Below, in pieces: positions 24,333 through 33,371 of a stretch of DNA of 64,000 nt (its first letter is position 1; every line of letters begins with the position of its first letter). The DNA comes from Burkholderiaceae bacterium (GTDB lineage: Bacteria > Pseudomonadota > Gammaproteobacteria > Burkholderiales > Burkholderiaceae_E). The stretch is from assembly GCA_021166725.1 (NCBI GenBank), contig JAJPES010000057.1, positions 62,001 to 126,000 on the forward strand, in the 5' to 3' direction. Under the pieces are notes generated by a model. The model searched no databases, had not been told where the DNA came from, and worked only from the letters and a program-made list of their open reading frames with translations. The position numbers and the translations under genes are program-made.

Positions 24333-25097
24333 TCAGACCCCCAGATACGCTTCACGCACGCGCGCGTCGACCTTCACCTCGTCGAACGGGCCGGCCGCGA
24401 TGATCTCGCCGAAGCACAGCACGTTCACCCTCGAAGCGACGCTCACCAAATCCATGTCGTGCGAGACGAGGAGGATCGCAGTGCCGCTCGCTTCGAGCCC
24501 CTCGAGCGCGGCGCGCAGCGCCGCAACCTCGTCGACGTTCAAGCCCGACGAAGGCTCGTCCAGGCAGACGAGCCTTGGCGAAGTAACAACCGCTCGCGCG
24601 AGCTCGACGAGCCTTTGGCGTCCGGCCGGCAGATCTCCCGCGCGACGATTCCACACCGCCTGCAGCTCGAACCGCTCGCAGGCGGCTTCGGCGATGGCGG
24701 CCATGCGCTGTCGATCACGCCGTGCCCCGGGTACCGCGAACAGGTCGGAGATGAAACCGCTCGTCGTCGACCGGTACCCTGCCGCCATCAGGTTCTCGCG
24801 CACGCTCATGTGCGCGAACAACTGCGGCGTCTGGAAGGTGCGGACCAACCCGGCCCGGCTGCGCCGGGTAACCGACCACCGCGTGATGTCCTTTGCGTCG
24901 TAGACGAGACGACCGCTGCCGGGATTCAGAAAGCCCGAGACGATGTTGAACAGCGTGCTCTTTCCGGCGCCGTTCGGTCCGATCAGTCCGGTGATACCAC
25001 CGGCAGGCACCTGAAAACTCACGTTTCGCAGCACGCTCAGGCCGCGAAACGACCTGGAGACCGAGTCGACGCTGAGCAGCACGGCCGAACTCATCAC
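24333..25097 (-). CDS. livG: Branched-chain-type ABC importer ATPase (LivG-like)
   Basis: A 254-residue ATPase with Walker A GPNGAGKST, Q-loop VRTFQTPQLF, Walker B LVCLDEPSSGL and switch His in LLVSHDMDLV. The ABC signature, normally LSxGQQ, is LPAGRQRLVELARAV, a marked departure from consensus. It begins 4 nt inside the end of livM. The LivG/LivF pair forms the nucleotide-binding dimer. Confidence 0.9.
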   Translation of the reverse strand: MMSSAVLLSVDSVSRSFRGLSVLRNVSFQVPAGGITGLIGPNGAGKSTLFNIVSGFLNPGSGRLVYDAKDITRWSVTRRSRAGLVRTFQTPQLFAHMSVRENLMAAGYRSTTSGFISDLFAVPGARRDRQRMAAIAEAACERFELQAVWNRRAGDLPAGRQRLVELARAVVTSPRLVCLDEPSSGLNVDEVAALRAALEGLEASGTAILLVSHDMDLVSVASRVNVLCFGEIIAAGPFDEVKVDARVREAYLGV

Positions 25098-26128
25098 GGT
25101 TCTCCCGCAGGCGCGACGGTGGACGCTCCCGACCCCTGGACTGGCGGTGCGGAGGGTGCAGTCGGGTCAGTTGCATCAGAGTGTGCAGCGAACGCCCGTT
25201 GCCACCAGCGCTTGAGCACGCCGCCGAAGCCTTCGGGCAGGAAGATCACGGTGACCACGAGCAGGATCGCGAACAGCAACGCGTGGATGTCGCCGAAGCG
25301 GCTGAGCGCATCGGGAGCCAACGTGACGAACAACGCGCCGAGCACCGTGCCGGCGACCGTCTGAGCGCCGCCCAGCACGGCGATCAGCAGGAAATTGATC
25401 GCTCGCCCGACGCCGAAGCTGTCGACGCTCACGAACGAGACGTAGTGCGCGAAAAGACTTCCGGCGAGCGAACCCAGGACCGCGCTCAGGACGAAAACCT
25501 TCACCTTCAACAGGTGCACCGGAATGCCGAGTGCGAGCGCGGCATCGGGCGCATCGCGCATCGCACGCATCGCGAAACCGTTGCGCGAACGAAGTAGCGA
25601 GTAGTGCAGCGCGAAGACGACGGCGACGACCGGCCACACGAAATAATAGAAGCGCTGCGGCGTGGCGAGCGTCCATCCGAACAGGCTCAGGCGGGGAATC
25701 CCGCCGGTACCGAGCGTGCCGCCCGTGAGCCAGTCCCACTCGACGAACAACGTGTGACCGATGATCGCCAGTGCCAGCGTGGCCAGGGCGAGGAAGAAGC
25801 CCGACAATCGCAGGATCGGCAGTCCGATCACGGCCGCGATTGCGCCGCTCACGCTCATGCCGACCAGCATCGCGGCCCACCACGGCCATCCGAGCGTGAC
25901 GCAAGCGTACGCGGTGGCATAGGCGCCGATCCCGTAGAAGACACTCTGCGCCAAGGAGACAATTCCGCATTGGCCGAGCAGGAAGCTCACGCCGATGCCC
26001 GCGATCGAATACAGCGCGGTGAACACGAGCAGGTCGACGAGCGCTCGCGAAGCGAACGCCGGGATCGCCGCCCAAACGACTAGTCCGACCAGCACGAGCG
26101 CCCAGCGCGTCACTGTACTAGCCGCCAC
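25094..26128 (-). CDS. livM: Branched-chain-type ABC importer permease (LivM-like)
   Basis: A ~344-residue polytopic membrane protein with about nine to ten hydrophobic helices, the GIGVSFLLGQCGIVSLAQSVFYGIGAY block typical of LivM, and the EAA-like cytoplasmic loop MRAMRDAPDAALALGIPVHLLK. The start GTG at 26128 has AGGAAGG upstream; the in-frame ATG at 26155 would overlap livH further. The last ~25 residues after the helices are Pro/Ala/Thr-rich. Confidence 0.88.
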   Translation of the reverse strand: MAASTVTRWALVLVGLVVWAAIPAFASRALVDLLVFTALYSIAGIGVSFLLGQCGIVSLAQSVFYGIGAYATAYACVTLGWPWWAAMLVGMSVSGAIAAVIGLPILRLSGFFLALATLALAIIGHTLFVEWDWLTGGTLGTGGIPRLSLFGWTLATPQRFYYFVWPVVAVVFALHYSLLRSRNGFAMRAMRDAPDAALALGIPVHLLKVKVFVLSAVLGSLAGSLFAHYVSFVSVDSFGVGRAINFLLIAVLGGAQTVAGTVLGALFVTLAPDALSRFGDIHALLFAILLVVTVIFLPEGFGGVLKRWWQRAFAAHSDATDPTAPSAPPVQGSGASTVAPAGEP

Positions 26129-27008
26129 TGCGCCCCTTCCTGCCGAGAATGCCATTCGGCATGAGGATCATGATGACGATCAGCAGCGTCATCGAGATCA
26201 CTTCCTTGTAGCCGGACGAGATGGTGACGACGGCGAGCGCCTCGATCAGCCCGAGCGCGATGCCGCCGACGACGGCACTGAACGGATTGGTCAGGCCGCC
26301 GAGGATCGCCGCAGCGAATCCCTTCAGCGTCAGCAGCAGGCCCATCTCGTAGTGGATCGTGATCAACGGCGCGACGAGCATTCCGGCAAGCCCGCCGATC
26401 GCGCCTCCGAGCACGAACGTCAGCGAACGCATCCACGGGACGTTGATTCCGACAGTGGCCGCTCCATCCGCGTCGATCGACGCGGCCGTCATCGCGACGC
26501 CGAGCGGCGTGCCCGTGTAGAAGAGGCGCAGCAGCGCGACGACGACGACGCTGATCGCCATCAGCCACAGCGAATGGATGCGGATCGCGGCATTGAAGAG
26601 ATCCACCGAGCCCTCGCCTCCGATGCCGGGCAGCACCCGGTTGTCGCGCCCGAAGAAGTACAGCGCCGCGGCCGAGATCGCGAAAGCGATGCCGAGCGTG
26701 ATCAACAGGTAGGTGTCGTCAGTCGCGCCGCGCCGCCGAGCCGGGCGAACGAGCACCGTCTCGACGAGCAGCCCCACCACGCCGCCGGCGATGACGCCGC
26801 CCACGAACGCAAGCGCCATGTGCAGCCCGAGGACGGTGAGCACGAGGTATCCGACGATCCCGGCGATCAGACCGAACTCGCCCTGCATCGCGTTGATGAT
26901 CCGGGTGCCGCGGTAGACGACGGACAGTCCGAGCCCGATCAGCGCATAGACGAATCCGTTCGTGAGTCCAGTGAGGACGCCCTGGAACAGCAGCGTTCCG
27001 TTCGGCAA
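26118..27008 (-). CDS. livH: Branched-chain-type ABC importer permease (LivH-like)
   Basis: A 296-residue polytopic permease with about eight helices. It has GLTNGFVYALIGLGLSVVYR (LivH N-terminal pattern), INAMQGEFGLIAG, and the cytoplasmic coupling segment TPLGVAMTAASIDADGAATVGIN. The start is TTG at 27008, because AAGGAGAG lies 4 nt upstream and no ATG gives a ribosome-binding site. It overlaps livM by about 10 nt. The 119-bp gap to the binding-protein gene holds no gene. Confidence 0.87.
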   Translation of the reverse strand: MPNGTLLFQGVLTGLTNGFVYALIGLGLSVVYRGTRIINAMQGEFGLIAGIVGYLVLTVLGLHMALAFVGGVIAGGVVGLLVETVLVRPARRRGATDDTYLLITLGIAFAISAAALYFFGRDNRVLPGIGGEGSVDLFNAAIRIHSLWLMAISVVVVALLRLFYTGTPLGVAMTAASIDADGAATVGINVPWMRSLTFVLGGAIGGLAGMLVAPLITIHYEMGLLLTLKGFAAAILGGLTNPFSAVVGGIALGLIEALAVVTISSGYKEVISMTLLIVIMILMPNGILGRKGRSGG

Positions 27009-27127
27009 TCGACTCTCCTTCGGGGCAGGTGGCCGCGGCCCGTCGCGCACCGGCGGCGGCGGGACGCATCAGTGGTGCGGACGAGCGGCACATCCGTGCC
27101 GCTCCGCTCGCCCGACGAGCCGTTTCC

Positions 27128-28291
27128 TCAGGCTCCGCCCGCGCGGAACGGCAGGCGCGTGAATTTGCCGTTCACGAGCTTCGAGTAGACGAAGCTGGAC
27201 AACTCGATACCGGTCATGTCCGGTGCGCTGAAGTCGTACGTCGCCATCGCTCCCTCGAACGGATGGCGCATCGCTTCGGCGATCACCTCCCGCTTGGCGT
27301 CCGCACCGACCTTGGTGAGGGCGTCGGCGATCAGGTGCACGGCGTCCCATCCCGCGGCCTCGAAGTTCTTCGGCGGCGCGTTGTACTCCTTTCGGTACAG
27401 CTCGACAAACTCGGCTTGGCGGGGCAGCGGATCCTCGCCGACGACGAACTCGGGGAACACGATGTCGTTGGCGAACTCGCCCATTCCCTTGACGTAGTCG
27501 TACGAAGCCGAGCCGATCGCCGAGACGATCGGCTGCTCGATCTTCATCTGCCTCGCATTGCGGAACGGCACCGGCGAAGTCGCGACCACGAAGACGACCT
27601 CAGGCTGCGCGGCCCGCACCTTGGCCGCCTGCGCCGATACGTCGGTTGCGCCGACCTCGAAACGCTCGACCGCGACGTACTCGATTCCGTACGGGTCGCT
27701 GTTCTGCTTCAGGCTCGCCATGACCGCCTGGCCATAGCCGGTGTCGTGCAGGACGCCGATCTTCTTCGCCTTCAGCGCGCGCGTTGCGTACTCGAGCATC
27801 GCCTTCGCGTTCAGGCTCTGCGGCGGCAGCACGTGATACAGCGATTTGTACGTCAGCTCGATCTGCGGCCCGAGGCCGGTGAATGTAACCTGCGCCATCT
27901 TCTCGGCGTTGGTGATCGCCGCGATTGCTCCCGTGCTCGCCGTGAGCGACGGCCCGATCATCGCGACCGACTTTTCGCCGAAGATGAGGTTCTCCGCCTT
28001 GCTCTTCGCGAGATCGGGCTTCGAGCCGTCGTCCTCGATCAAGACCTCGAGCGGACGGCCCTTGACGCCGCCCTTCGCGTTGATCGTCTTCACCGCGAGC
28101 AGGATGCCGTTGCGTTCGGGGTGCCCCAGCCCTGCCCCGGGGCCGGTCAGCGACAACACCGATCCGATCTTGATCGGCTGGCCTTGTGCGAACGCGAATC
28201 CCGGCGCCAGCGAAGCGCCGGCAACCGCCTTCAAAAGCGTACGTCGCGTGATCCCCGCGACGAGTTCATTCTTGTGCGTCGTGCCCGTCAT
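27128..28291 (-). CDS. Substrate-binding protein of the branched-chain-type ABC importer
   Basis: A 387-residue periplasmic binding protein (PBP type I fold, LivK/HAAT family). The N-terminus carries a twin-arginine-like signal, TRRTLLKAVAGASLAPGFAFAQ (first 20: TRRTLLKAVAGASLAPGFAF), with Arg16-Arg17. Mature sequence starts near IKIGSVLSLTG, then GAGLGHPERNGILLAVKTIN. GGAGG precedes the ATG. Such proteins bind amino acids, aromatic acids or other carboxylates; the ligand is not evident, but the operon suggests the compound degraded by this island. Confidence 0.88.
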   Translation of the reverse strand: MTGTTHKNELVAGITRRTLLKAVAGASLAPGFAFAQGQPIKIGSVLSLTGPGAGLGHPERNGILLAVKTINAKGGVKGRPLEVLIEDDGSKPDLAKSKAENLIFGEKSVAMIGPSLTASTGAIAAITNAEKMAQVTFTGLGPQIELTYKSLYHVLPPQSLNAKAMLEYATRALKAKKIGVLHDTGYGQAVMASLKQNSDPYGIEYVAVERFEVGATDVSAQAAKVRAAQPEVVFVVATSPVPFRNARQMKIEQPIVSAIGSASYDYVKGMGEFANDIVFPEFVVGEDPLPRQAEFVELYRKEYNAPPKNFEAAGWDAVHLIADALTKVGADAKREVIAEAMRHPFEGAMATYDFSAPDMTGIELSSFVYSKLVNGKFTRLPFRAGGA

Positions 28292-28371
28292 GTCGTCCTC
28301 CAAGTGGATCGATGCGCGGCCGATCGAAGGCCTGCGGCTTTCGGTCGGCAAGCGTTCCTTTCCGATCGCAA

Positions 28372-29292
28372 TCAGCCGGCCATCTGGGCCAACGTTTCCT
28401 TCAGCCAGACCGACTGGACCTTGCCCACTTTCCCGAGGTGATCGCGGTTGGTGTACAGACTCATGTGGTCGACACCCTGCACGGAAGCGAATGCCTTGTT
28501 GGGATTCGTGATGGCGTTGAAAGTCTCGGCCTCGAGATCGGCCGACGTGATGTTGTCGCCAGCGGCAAGCGTCATCATCACCGGTGTCTCCACGATCCGC
28601 TCGCAGAACGGAGCGACCTTGTACTGCAGTAGCAGCTCGACCGATTCGATCGTATTCCAGTGCTCGTGCCGCGGCGCTTCTTTCGCCTTGATCCCTGCGA
28701 AGCCCGAGTACACGTGCGGGAACGGCCAAGACGTCAGTTCCAGGTTCGGATCCTTCTCGGGCGACATCGGCATGCGACCGCTCGGCTTGCCCTGGAAGCG
28801 CGCGCGGCGATCCTCGAGAATCATCCGGTTCAGCATGGCGAAGCGCGTCTCGCCGTGCACGCGCCGCATCGTCTGGTAGCCGTCGACGACGGGAATCGTC
28901 GAGATCGCGAACTTGGCGCGCGAATCGAGCGCGGCGACGATCAGCACGTGCCCGCCGCTGTAAGAGATGCCCCAGACTCCGGTCCGGGACTTGTCGATGC
29001 CCGGCAGGCTCTCCGCGAACGTCAGCGCGTTGCGGTAGTCCTCGATCTGGTCCCACGGATTGATGTGCTGACGCGGCTCGCCGGTGCTCTCGCCGAAGCG
29101 GCGATAGTCGAAGCGCAGCGTCGCGCAACCGAGTTCCTCGAAGAACTTGCCGTACCAAGGCATGACGATTTCCTTGGTATAGCACCAGCCGCCCGCCATG
29201 ACGACCAGCGGGGTGCTCCCTTGCACGCCCGCGGGCCTCGTCAGCACCGCCTTGCAGGTATCGGCTCCGCTCTTGAACTCGACCATCTCCAT
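28372..29292 (-). CDS. Alpha/beta hydrolase
   Basis: A ~306-residue hydrolase. The nucleophile elbow is GISYSGG, an acidic residue candidate lies in LAAGDNITSADLEAE, and the His is in VQGVDHMSLY. HGGW-like oxyanion segment is VVMAGGWCYTKE and FDYRRFGESTGEPRQ follows, as in peptidase S15/acyl-ester hydrolases. AAGGAG is 7 nt before ATG 29292 (a GTG one codon earlier is possible). It is the first gene of the long leftward operon and may cleave an ester, lactone or C-C bond of the imported compound. Confidence 0.83.
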   Translation of the reverse strand: MEMVEFKSGADTCKAVLTRPAGVQGSTPLVVMAGGWCYTKEIVMPWYGKFFEELGCATLRFDYRRFGESTGEPRQHINPWDQIEDYRNALTFAESLPGIDKSRTGVWGISYSGGHVLIVAALDSRAKFAISTIPVVDGYQTMRRVHGETRFAMLNRMILEDRRARFQGKPSGRMPMSPEKDPNLELTSWPFPHVYSGFAGIKAKEAPRHEHWNTIESVELLLQYKVAPFCERIVETPVMMTLAAGDNITSADLEAETFNAITNPNKAFASVQGVDHMSLYTNRDHLGKVGKVQSVWLKETLAQMAG

Positions 29293-29570
29293 CACTTCGC
29301 TCCTTTGTCAGGTCCCGGCGGACTTGCCGGATTTGGGGTTGCCTTCTGAATGCCGAGCCGGGGCACCGGTCGTCACTGAAGACGAGACGTCACGACCTTC
29401 CGAAGAAAACGCTCAGGGTGGCGTCGCTTCGGAGTCGGTTGCAAGGAGAGAAACCAGCGCTCGAGCCACGAGGCAGGCGCCGGCATTCCGCGCGCAATCA
29501 GTGCTGGTGAACTGCTCGACGTCTCCTGGGAACCGCTTGCCGCTTTCCGAGGAGTCTAAGGTTACCTGAG

Positions 29571-29604
29571 TGATGAGTCAACAGTCAGTGACTAGAGACT
29601 CATC
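29571..29604. promoter_or_regulatory. Inverted repeat, candidate TetR operator (copy 2)
   Basis: AGTCA-N8-TGACT (29576-29593) inside TGATGAGTCAAC matches the repeat at 20494 in arms, spacer length and left flank. A second, wider inverted repeat, GATGAGTC...GACTCATC (29572-29579 and 29597-29604), overlaps it. It lies about 280 bp upstream of the hydrolase start, the first gene of the transporter/dehydrogenase operon, and just before the IS remnant. The 29293-29570 leader contains no gene that I can see. Confidence 0.55.
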
Positions 29605-29642
29605 GGAAAGCAGAAGATCCGGTTCTCAGCCTCGCGGTATGT

Positions 29643-29860
29643 CCTGGCACTGATGGTCGTCGCAGCGACGCACACCAACCCGGCCAGGTATGGGCGATGG
29701 ACTTCGTGTCCGATGCACTGGTCAACGGAGCCAGGTTCCAGCTGCTGTTAGTCTTCGTCGACAACGGTTCCGAATTCACCGGGCGCCTGATGGACATGTG
29801 GGCATACCACCACCAGGTTCGCATCGACTTCGGCCGGCCTGGTTACCGCAGCACGGCGAG
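29643..29860 (+). mobile_element. IS3-family transposase (ORF B) remnant
   Basis: One frame reads QVWAMDFVSDALVNGARFQLL and shortly after VDNGSEFTGRLMDMWAYHHQVRIDFGRPG. These are two separate blocks of the DDE integrase core of IS3-family OrfB: the first Asp strand and the second Asp (DNGxEF) region. The roughly 60 residues normally between them are deleted, and the sequence loses similarity after RPG. No terminal repeats are visible. It marks the boundary between the catabolic island and the more AT-rich pilin-modification block. Confidence 0.75.
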
Positions 29861-29989
29861 GAAGTGCGCTTCCTGCGCCAGATCCTTGCATGCCTTCACG
29901 CGGAAGGCACGTTCGCGCTCACCTGCGGTCAGCAGTTTGTGCAGCGCTTTGGCGCGGAGTCGGCGCGCAGCACCTGAACACGGCGCATC

Positions 29990-31225
29990 TTATCCGAGTA
30001 GGCTTGGCGACTTGTCAGGACGACAAGTCCCTCGCGTTGCTCCGACAAACAAAACGACCAACAGGGCGAAATGCACTAATGCAATGGCGTGATAAAGAAG
30101 GCCGTCAATCAGCGCATAAGCAAGGAAGGCGAGAACGGCAGAGGTAAGAACCACGAGGCCGGGAGGCATATTCGACCATCGCTTCCTGGTCGACTCGCTG
30201 CCGCCCCCGCACTCCTGCCAGACAACGATACACAGCTTTGCGAACAACGCGCATCCGACAAACCCGAACTCTAGAAGAAACTGCAGGACAAAATTGTGCG
30301 GTTGAGCTACAGCGCTATTGCAGCAGGCCGAGAATATGTAGCCCTCCGGACCATATCCGAACGCGGGCCGCCGCAGGATGGCGTTGAACGCCTGCATCCA
30401 GATCTCGAGCCGATCTGCAACGTAAGCGGCCCGGCCAATGCCTTCGCCAAACCGGTAAAAAAGACTGGGAGCACGAACAAGATCGGCAGCGCCTAGGAAA
30501 TAGACCGAGCCCGCCGACAGCATTAGTGCAGACGCGCAAAATACAAACAACTGTTTGCGGGATCGTCCTAACACAATCGCCGCTGCCACGAACACCAGCC
30601 AGGCACCGATCGCTCCGCGAGCGCCGAGCAGGATAATGCCGAACAATGCCGCCGTAGTCAGCACGAACGCAGTCGCCTGCAATCTACTCGTCCGCACGAA
30701 AAGCGACGTGGCGAATGCAGCCGCGATGAAACCGTGATACGCAAAGTGACGTATATTGGCGTAGTGCGGGGCGCCTGTCGCAGGCAAACCCGAACCCGCC
30801 TGCAACGAGATCACCCAAAAAACCACGTATACGAGAAAGACGGCATGAACCAGCGGAACAAGAAGTAGGTACCTGTTCAGCACGTCGTCCACGGACCCTG
30901 CATGCACGACATAAAGGGCAATTCCGAACAGGAGGATGCTGTAATAAAGATGAAGACGGTTCAACGACCCGTAAAGGTTGGCTGCTCCCCAGACCGACAC
31001 CGCCACCGACATGGAAAAGACCGCTGCCCAGAAAAGCAAACGCCGACTGACGTGCAGTTCACGACCGGAAATCATCGCACCGACGAGCAACGTCGCCGCC
31101 GCAATGAAGACGTATTCGCCTACCTGTCGGTTGTAGCCATTCGGCGAAAGGCCGTAGTTGTCGACCGCCACGTAAACAAGTAACGCAAAACCCAGCGGCG
31201 GTAACCAGCCGATCGCGAGATGCAT
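29990..31225 (-). CDS. O-antigen ligase / O-oligosaccharyltransferase-like membrane protein (Wzy_C)
   Basis: A 411-residue polytopic protein with about ten to eleven predicted helices and a large periplasmic loop before the last helices. The Wzy_C signature region is AQPHNFVLQFLLEFGFVG (H-x-x-x-L-Q). Proteins of this family either ligate O-antigen to lipid A or transfer glycans to pilin (TfpO/PglL type). The gene lies downstream of pilA on the same strand, with a 3-nt gap after the sulfatase-fold gene, so a role in pilin modification is likely. Codon use is visibly more AT-rich than in flanking genes. Confidence 0.78.
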   Translation of the reverse strand: MHLAIGWLPPLGFALLVYVAVDNYGLSPNGYNRQVGEYVFIAAATLLVGAMISGRELHVSRRLLFWAAVFSMSVAVSVWGAANLYGSLNRLHLYYSILLFGIALYVVHAGSVDDVLNRYLLLVPLVHAVFLVYVVFWVISLQAGSGLPATGAPHYANIRHFAYHGFIAAAFATSLFVRTSRLQATAFVLTTAALFGIILLGARGAIGAWLVFVAAAIVLGRSRKQLFVFCASALMLSAGSVYFLGAADLVRAPSLFYRFGEGIGRAAYVADRLEIWMQAFNAILRRPAFGYGPEGYIFSACCNSAVAQPHNFVLQFLLEFGFVGCALFAKLCIVVWQECGGGSESTRKRWSNMPPGLVVLTSAVLAFLAYALIDGLLYHAIALVHFALLVVLFVGATRGTCRPDKSPSLLG

Positions 31226-31228
31226 CGC

Positions 31229-33121
31229 TCATCCCCCTGCGGAAAGGAGTATCCGCGCGCGATACGCGTCGATTCTCTCGATATCGTCCGGTGCCGGCTC
31301 GCGCGCCGTGAGCCGCCTGCCGGAATCATCGATTCGGTAGGCGATGTAGCCATCCACAGCAGGGGAATAATAGGTTATTCGATTCCCGCACCTCAAACCG
31401 ACGTCCTTGGTTCGCGCTAATGCAGGAAGAATGCGCTCACGCAGTCGCAAACGTCCTTGCGGATCGATTTCATAATAGCCCGCCCCGTCGCTTGCCAACC
31501 GGCGCTCGTCGAGCGTCTGGAAATCTTCGGCAGCGGCAAACCGGATCCCGGTTTCGACGGTCATGCAGGGATCCGCGGCTGTCAAACGGACTGTTCCCGT
31601 GAGAATGTAATGCTCAACTGCCGCGCGCAAGTCCGTGAGCGAAACCTGGTCGGTACGCACGTCGACATTCCGCGCCGAGGCGCGACCGTTTCGAAACGGA
31701 ACCAGGCCCAGAACTACTCGACTCTCGTCTTCGCTTAGTATTTGTGCACCGTGGCCGAACGCGGAGATCTTCAATCGACCGTTCGAGCCGCTGATCTCGC
31801 CTTCGATTTCACCCAGACTCTCACCGTGATCGGACAACACGACGACCAGTGCATCTTGGAGATACCCGCGATCGCGCAGCGCCGAAACAAGTTGACCGAC
31901 CTGCCGGTCCACCACCGCGAGCGCCGCAATATACCCAGCATAAAGACGATCGGAATCCGAGTCGTCCGGCCGCGCGTATCTCGACTTGTACGGATAATGC
32001 GCCGATTCGAAATGCACCGCGAGAAACACCTGGCGTGCGCCGCTCAGCGCCGCTATCGTCTCCTCGACGAACGCTCGCTTGTCGTAGTTCGCGAATGAAG
32101 CTGCATTGAGCCAGGAATAGGGCAGCAATACATGGCCGAGACGAGTCTGGAGCAAGAGATTGGTCAATGGGGTATCGTTGAACCGCTGAAGCAAGAAATC
32201 GAGAGCCCCAATCTTCGGACCTACGGTGCGGTCGAATCCAAATGATTCGTCGATATTCGAGAATCGGCGCTCATCGATCGCGAAAATTGTTCGATAGCCG
32301 GCCGCACGGAGGGTATGCGGCAGCAGATCCGATCGATCGACACGCTCCAAACCTCGCAGATTGAAGATCGCTCGATGGTCGGCGGGATAGCGTCCGCTGA
32401 GAATGGAAGTCCACGCGGGAAACGTGCGCCCCAGAGGCGTATATGCACGCTCAAATGTGGTTCCTTGCGAAAGAAGCGCCGTCAGGTTCGGAAGACGCTC
32501 GCTTTCATTCTCGATCACGCGCGCCGAAAGCGAATCGACGCCGATCATGATGACGTTGCGCGACTCGGGAGCGACGACGATCGAAATGCTTCGCCCCGAA
32601 TTGGCGTTCGCCGTAAGAGCGGTCACTAGCGAAATGCCCACCAGCGCGGGGAGCAGCTTTTTCGGGGCGACGGTACTTGCCGCCACCATCACTGCGAGAG
32701 CAAGGACCAGCGCACCTCCAATGAACATGCCGGGCCCAGCGACGGAGTCCAATGCCAGTGAGTAGTCTGACAGCGGGAAAGCGAGGCGATTACCGGCGAC
32801 GAGGACGAACCAGGCACCAATGAATAGAACCAGGCGGGACAACGCAGGTCGAAGGCCGACTGCATCAGTGAGCCGATCCGCAAGGAATTTCAGAACAAGG
32901 TAGAGAGCCAGCAGTGGAACCAGATGCCCGAATAGCACATTGCGGAGGACCTCCAACTGAACTGGCCGTTTCGCAAGCGCATCGAATGCGAGTGTTCCCA
33001 CTCCTTGTGGAAGATCGACCAGCGACTCCCAAGTCGAGAGACTGGGCGCGTAGTAGGCCAGAACGAAAGCGAGGAAGCCGCTTACCGCCAGAACCGAATG
33101 CCGTGGTGACGGGACACACAT
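31229..33121 (-). CDS. Membrane-anchored sulfatase/phosphoethanolamine-transferase-fold protein
   Basis: About 630 residues: five hydrophobic helices in the first ~190 residues, then an alkaline-phosphatase-superfamily domain. Metal and active-site segments are RNVIMIGVDSL (first Asp), LGRTFPAWTSILSGRYPADH (Thr/Ser nucleophile region), HFESAHYPY and VLSDHGESLG (Asp-His). This layout matches phosphoethanolamine/phosphoglycerol transferases and membrane sulfatases. A partner gene for a pilin- or glycan-modifying enzyme is suggested by its position between pilA and the ligase-like gene. The start is uncertain: 33121 (MCVPSPRH) or 33142. Confidence 0.75.
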   Translation of the reverse strand: MCVPSPRHSVLAVSGFLAFVLAYYAPSLSTWESLVDLPQGVGTLAFDALAKRPVQLEVLRNVLFGHLVPLLALYLVLKFLADRLTDAVGLRPALSRLVLFIGAWFVLVAGNRLAFPLSDYSLALDSVAGPGMFIGGALVLALAVMVAASTVAPKKLLPALVGISLVTALTANANSGRSISIVVAPESRNVIMIGVDSLSARVIENESERLPNLTALLSQGTTFERAYTPLGRTFPAWTSILSGRYPADHRAIFNLRGLERVDRSDLLPHTLRAAGYRTIFAIDERRFSNIDESFGFDRTVGPKIGALDFLLQRFNDTPLTNLLLQTRLGHVLLPYSWLNAASFANYDKRAFVEETIAALSGARQVFLAVHFESAHYPYKSRYARPDDSDSDRLYAGYIAALAVVDRQVGQLVSALRDRGYLQDALVVVLSDHGESLGEIEGEISGSNGRLKISAFGHGAQILSEDESRVVLGLVPFRNGRASARNVDVRTDQVSLTDLRAAVEHYILTGTVRLTAADPCMTVETGIRFAAAEDFQTLDERRLASDGAGYYEIDPQGRLRLRERILPALARTKDVGLRCGNRITYYSPAVDGYIAYRIDDSGRRLTAREPAPDDIERIDAYRARILLSAGG

Positions 33122-33371
33122 TCTGATCGACGCGTGGAACAACCGAATGGTGGCCGGTGAGGACTACCTGCTCACGACCGTCCCCGCGGGGCCGCATGAA
33201 CGGGACGGGCGGAGTCGAGCGAAGCGGACATCAAGCATAGCGCTGTGCAACCATGCGAGTTGTTTCGCGCGGACCGCGATTGACAGCGGCCTTCTTGCGT
33301 GCAACCGAGGGACTTGTCGAGTCCTCTCGCAATACATATTGTCTTACCTCTCTCCGACGCTCACTCTGGAA

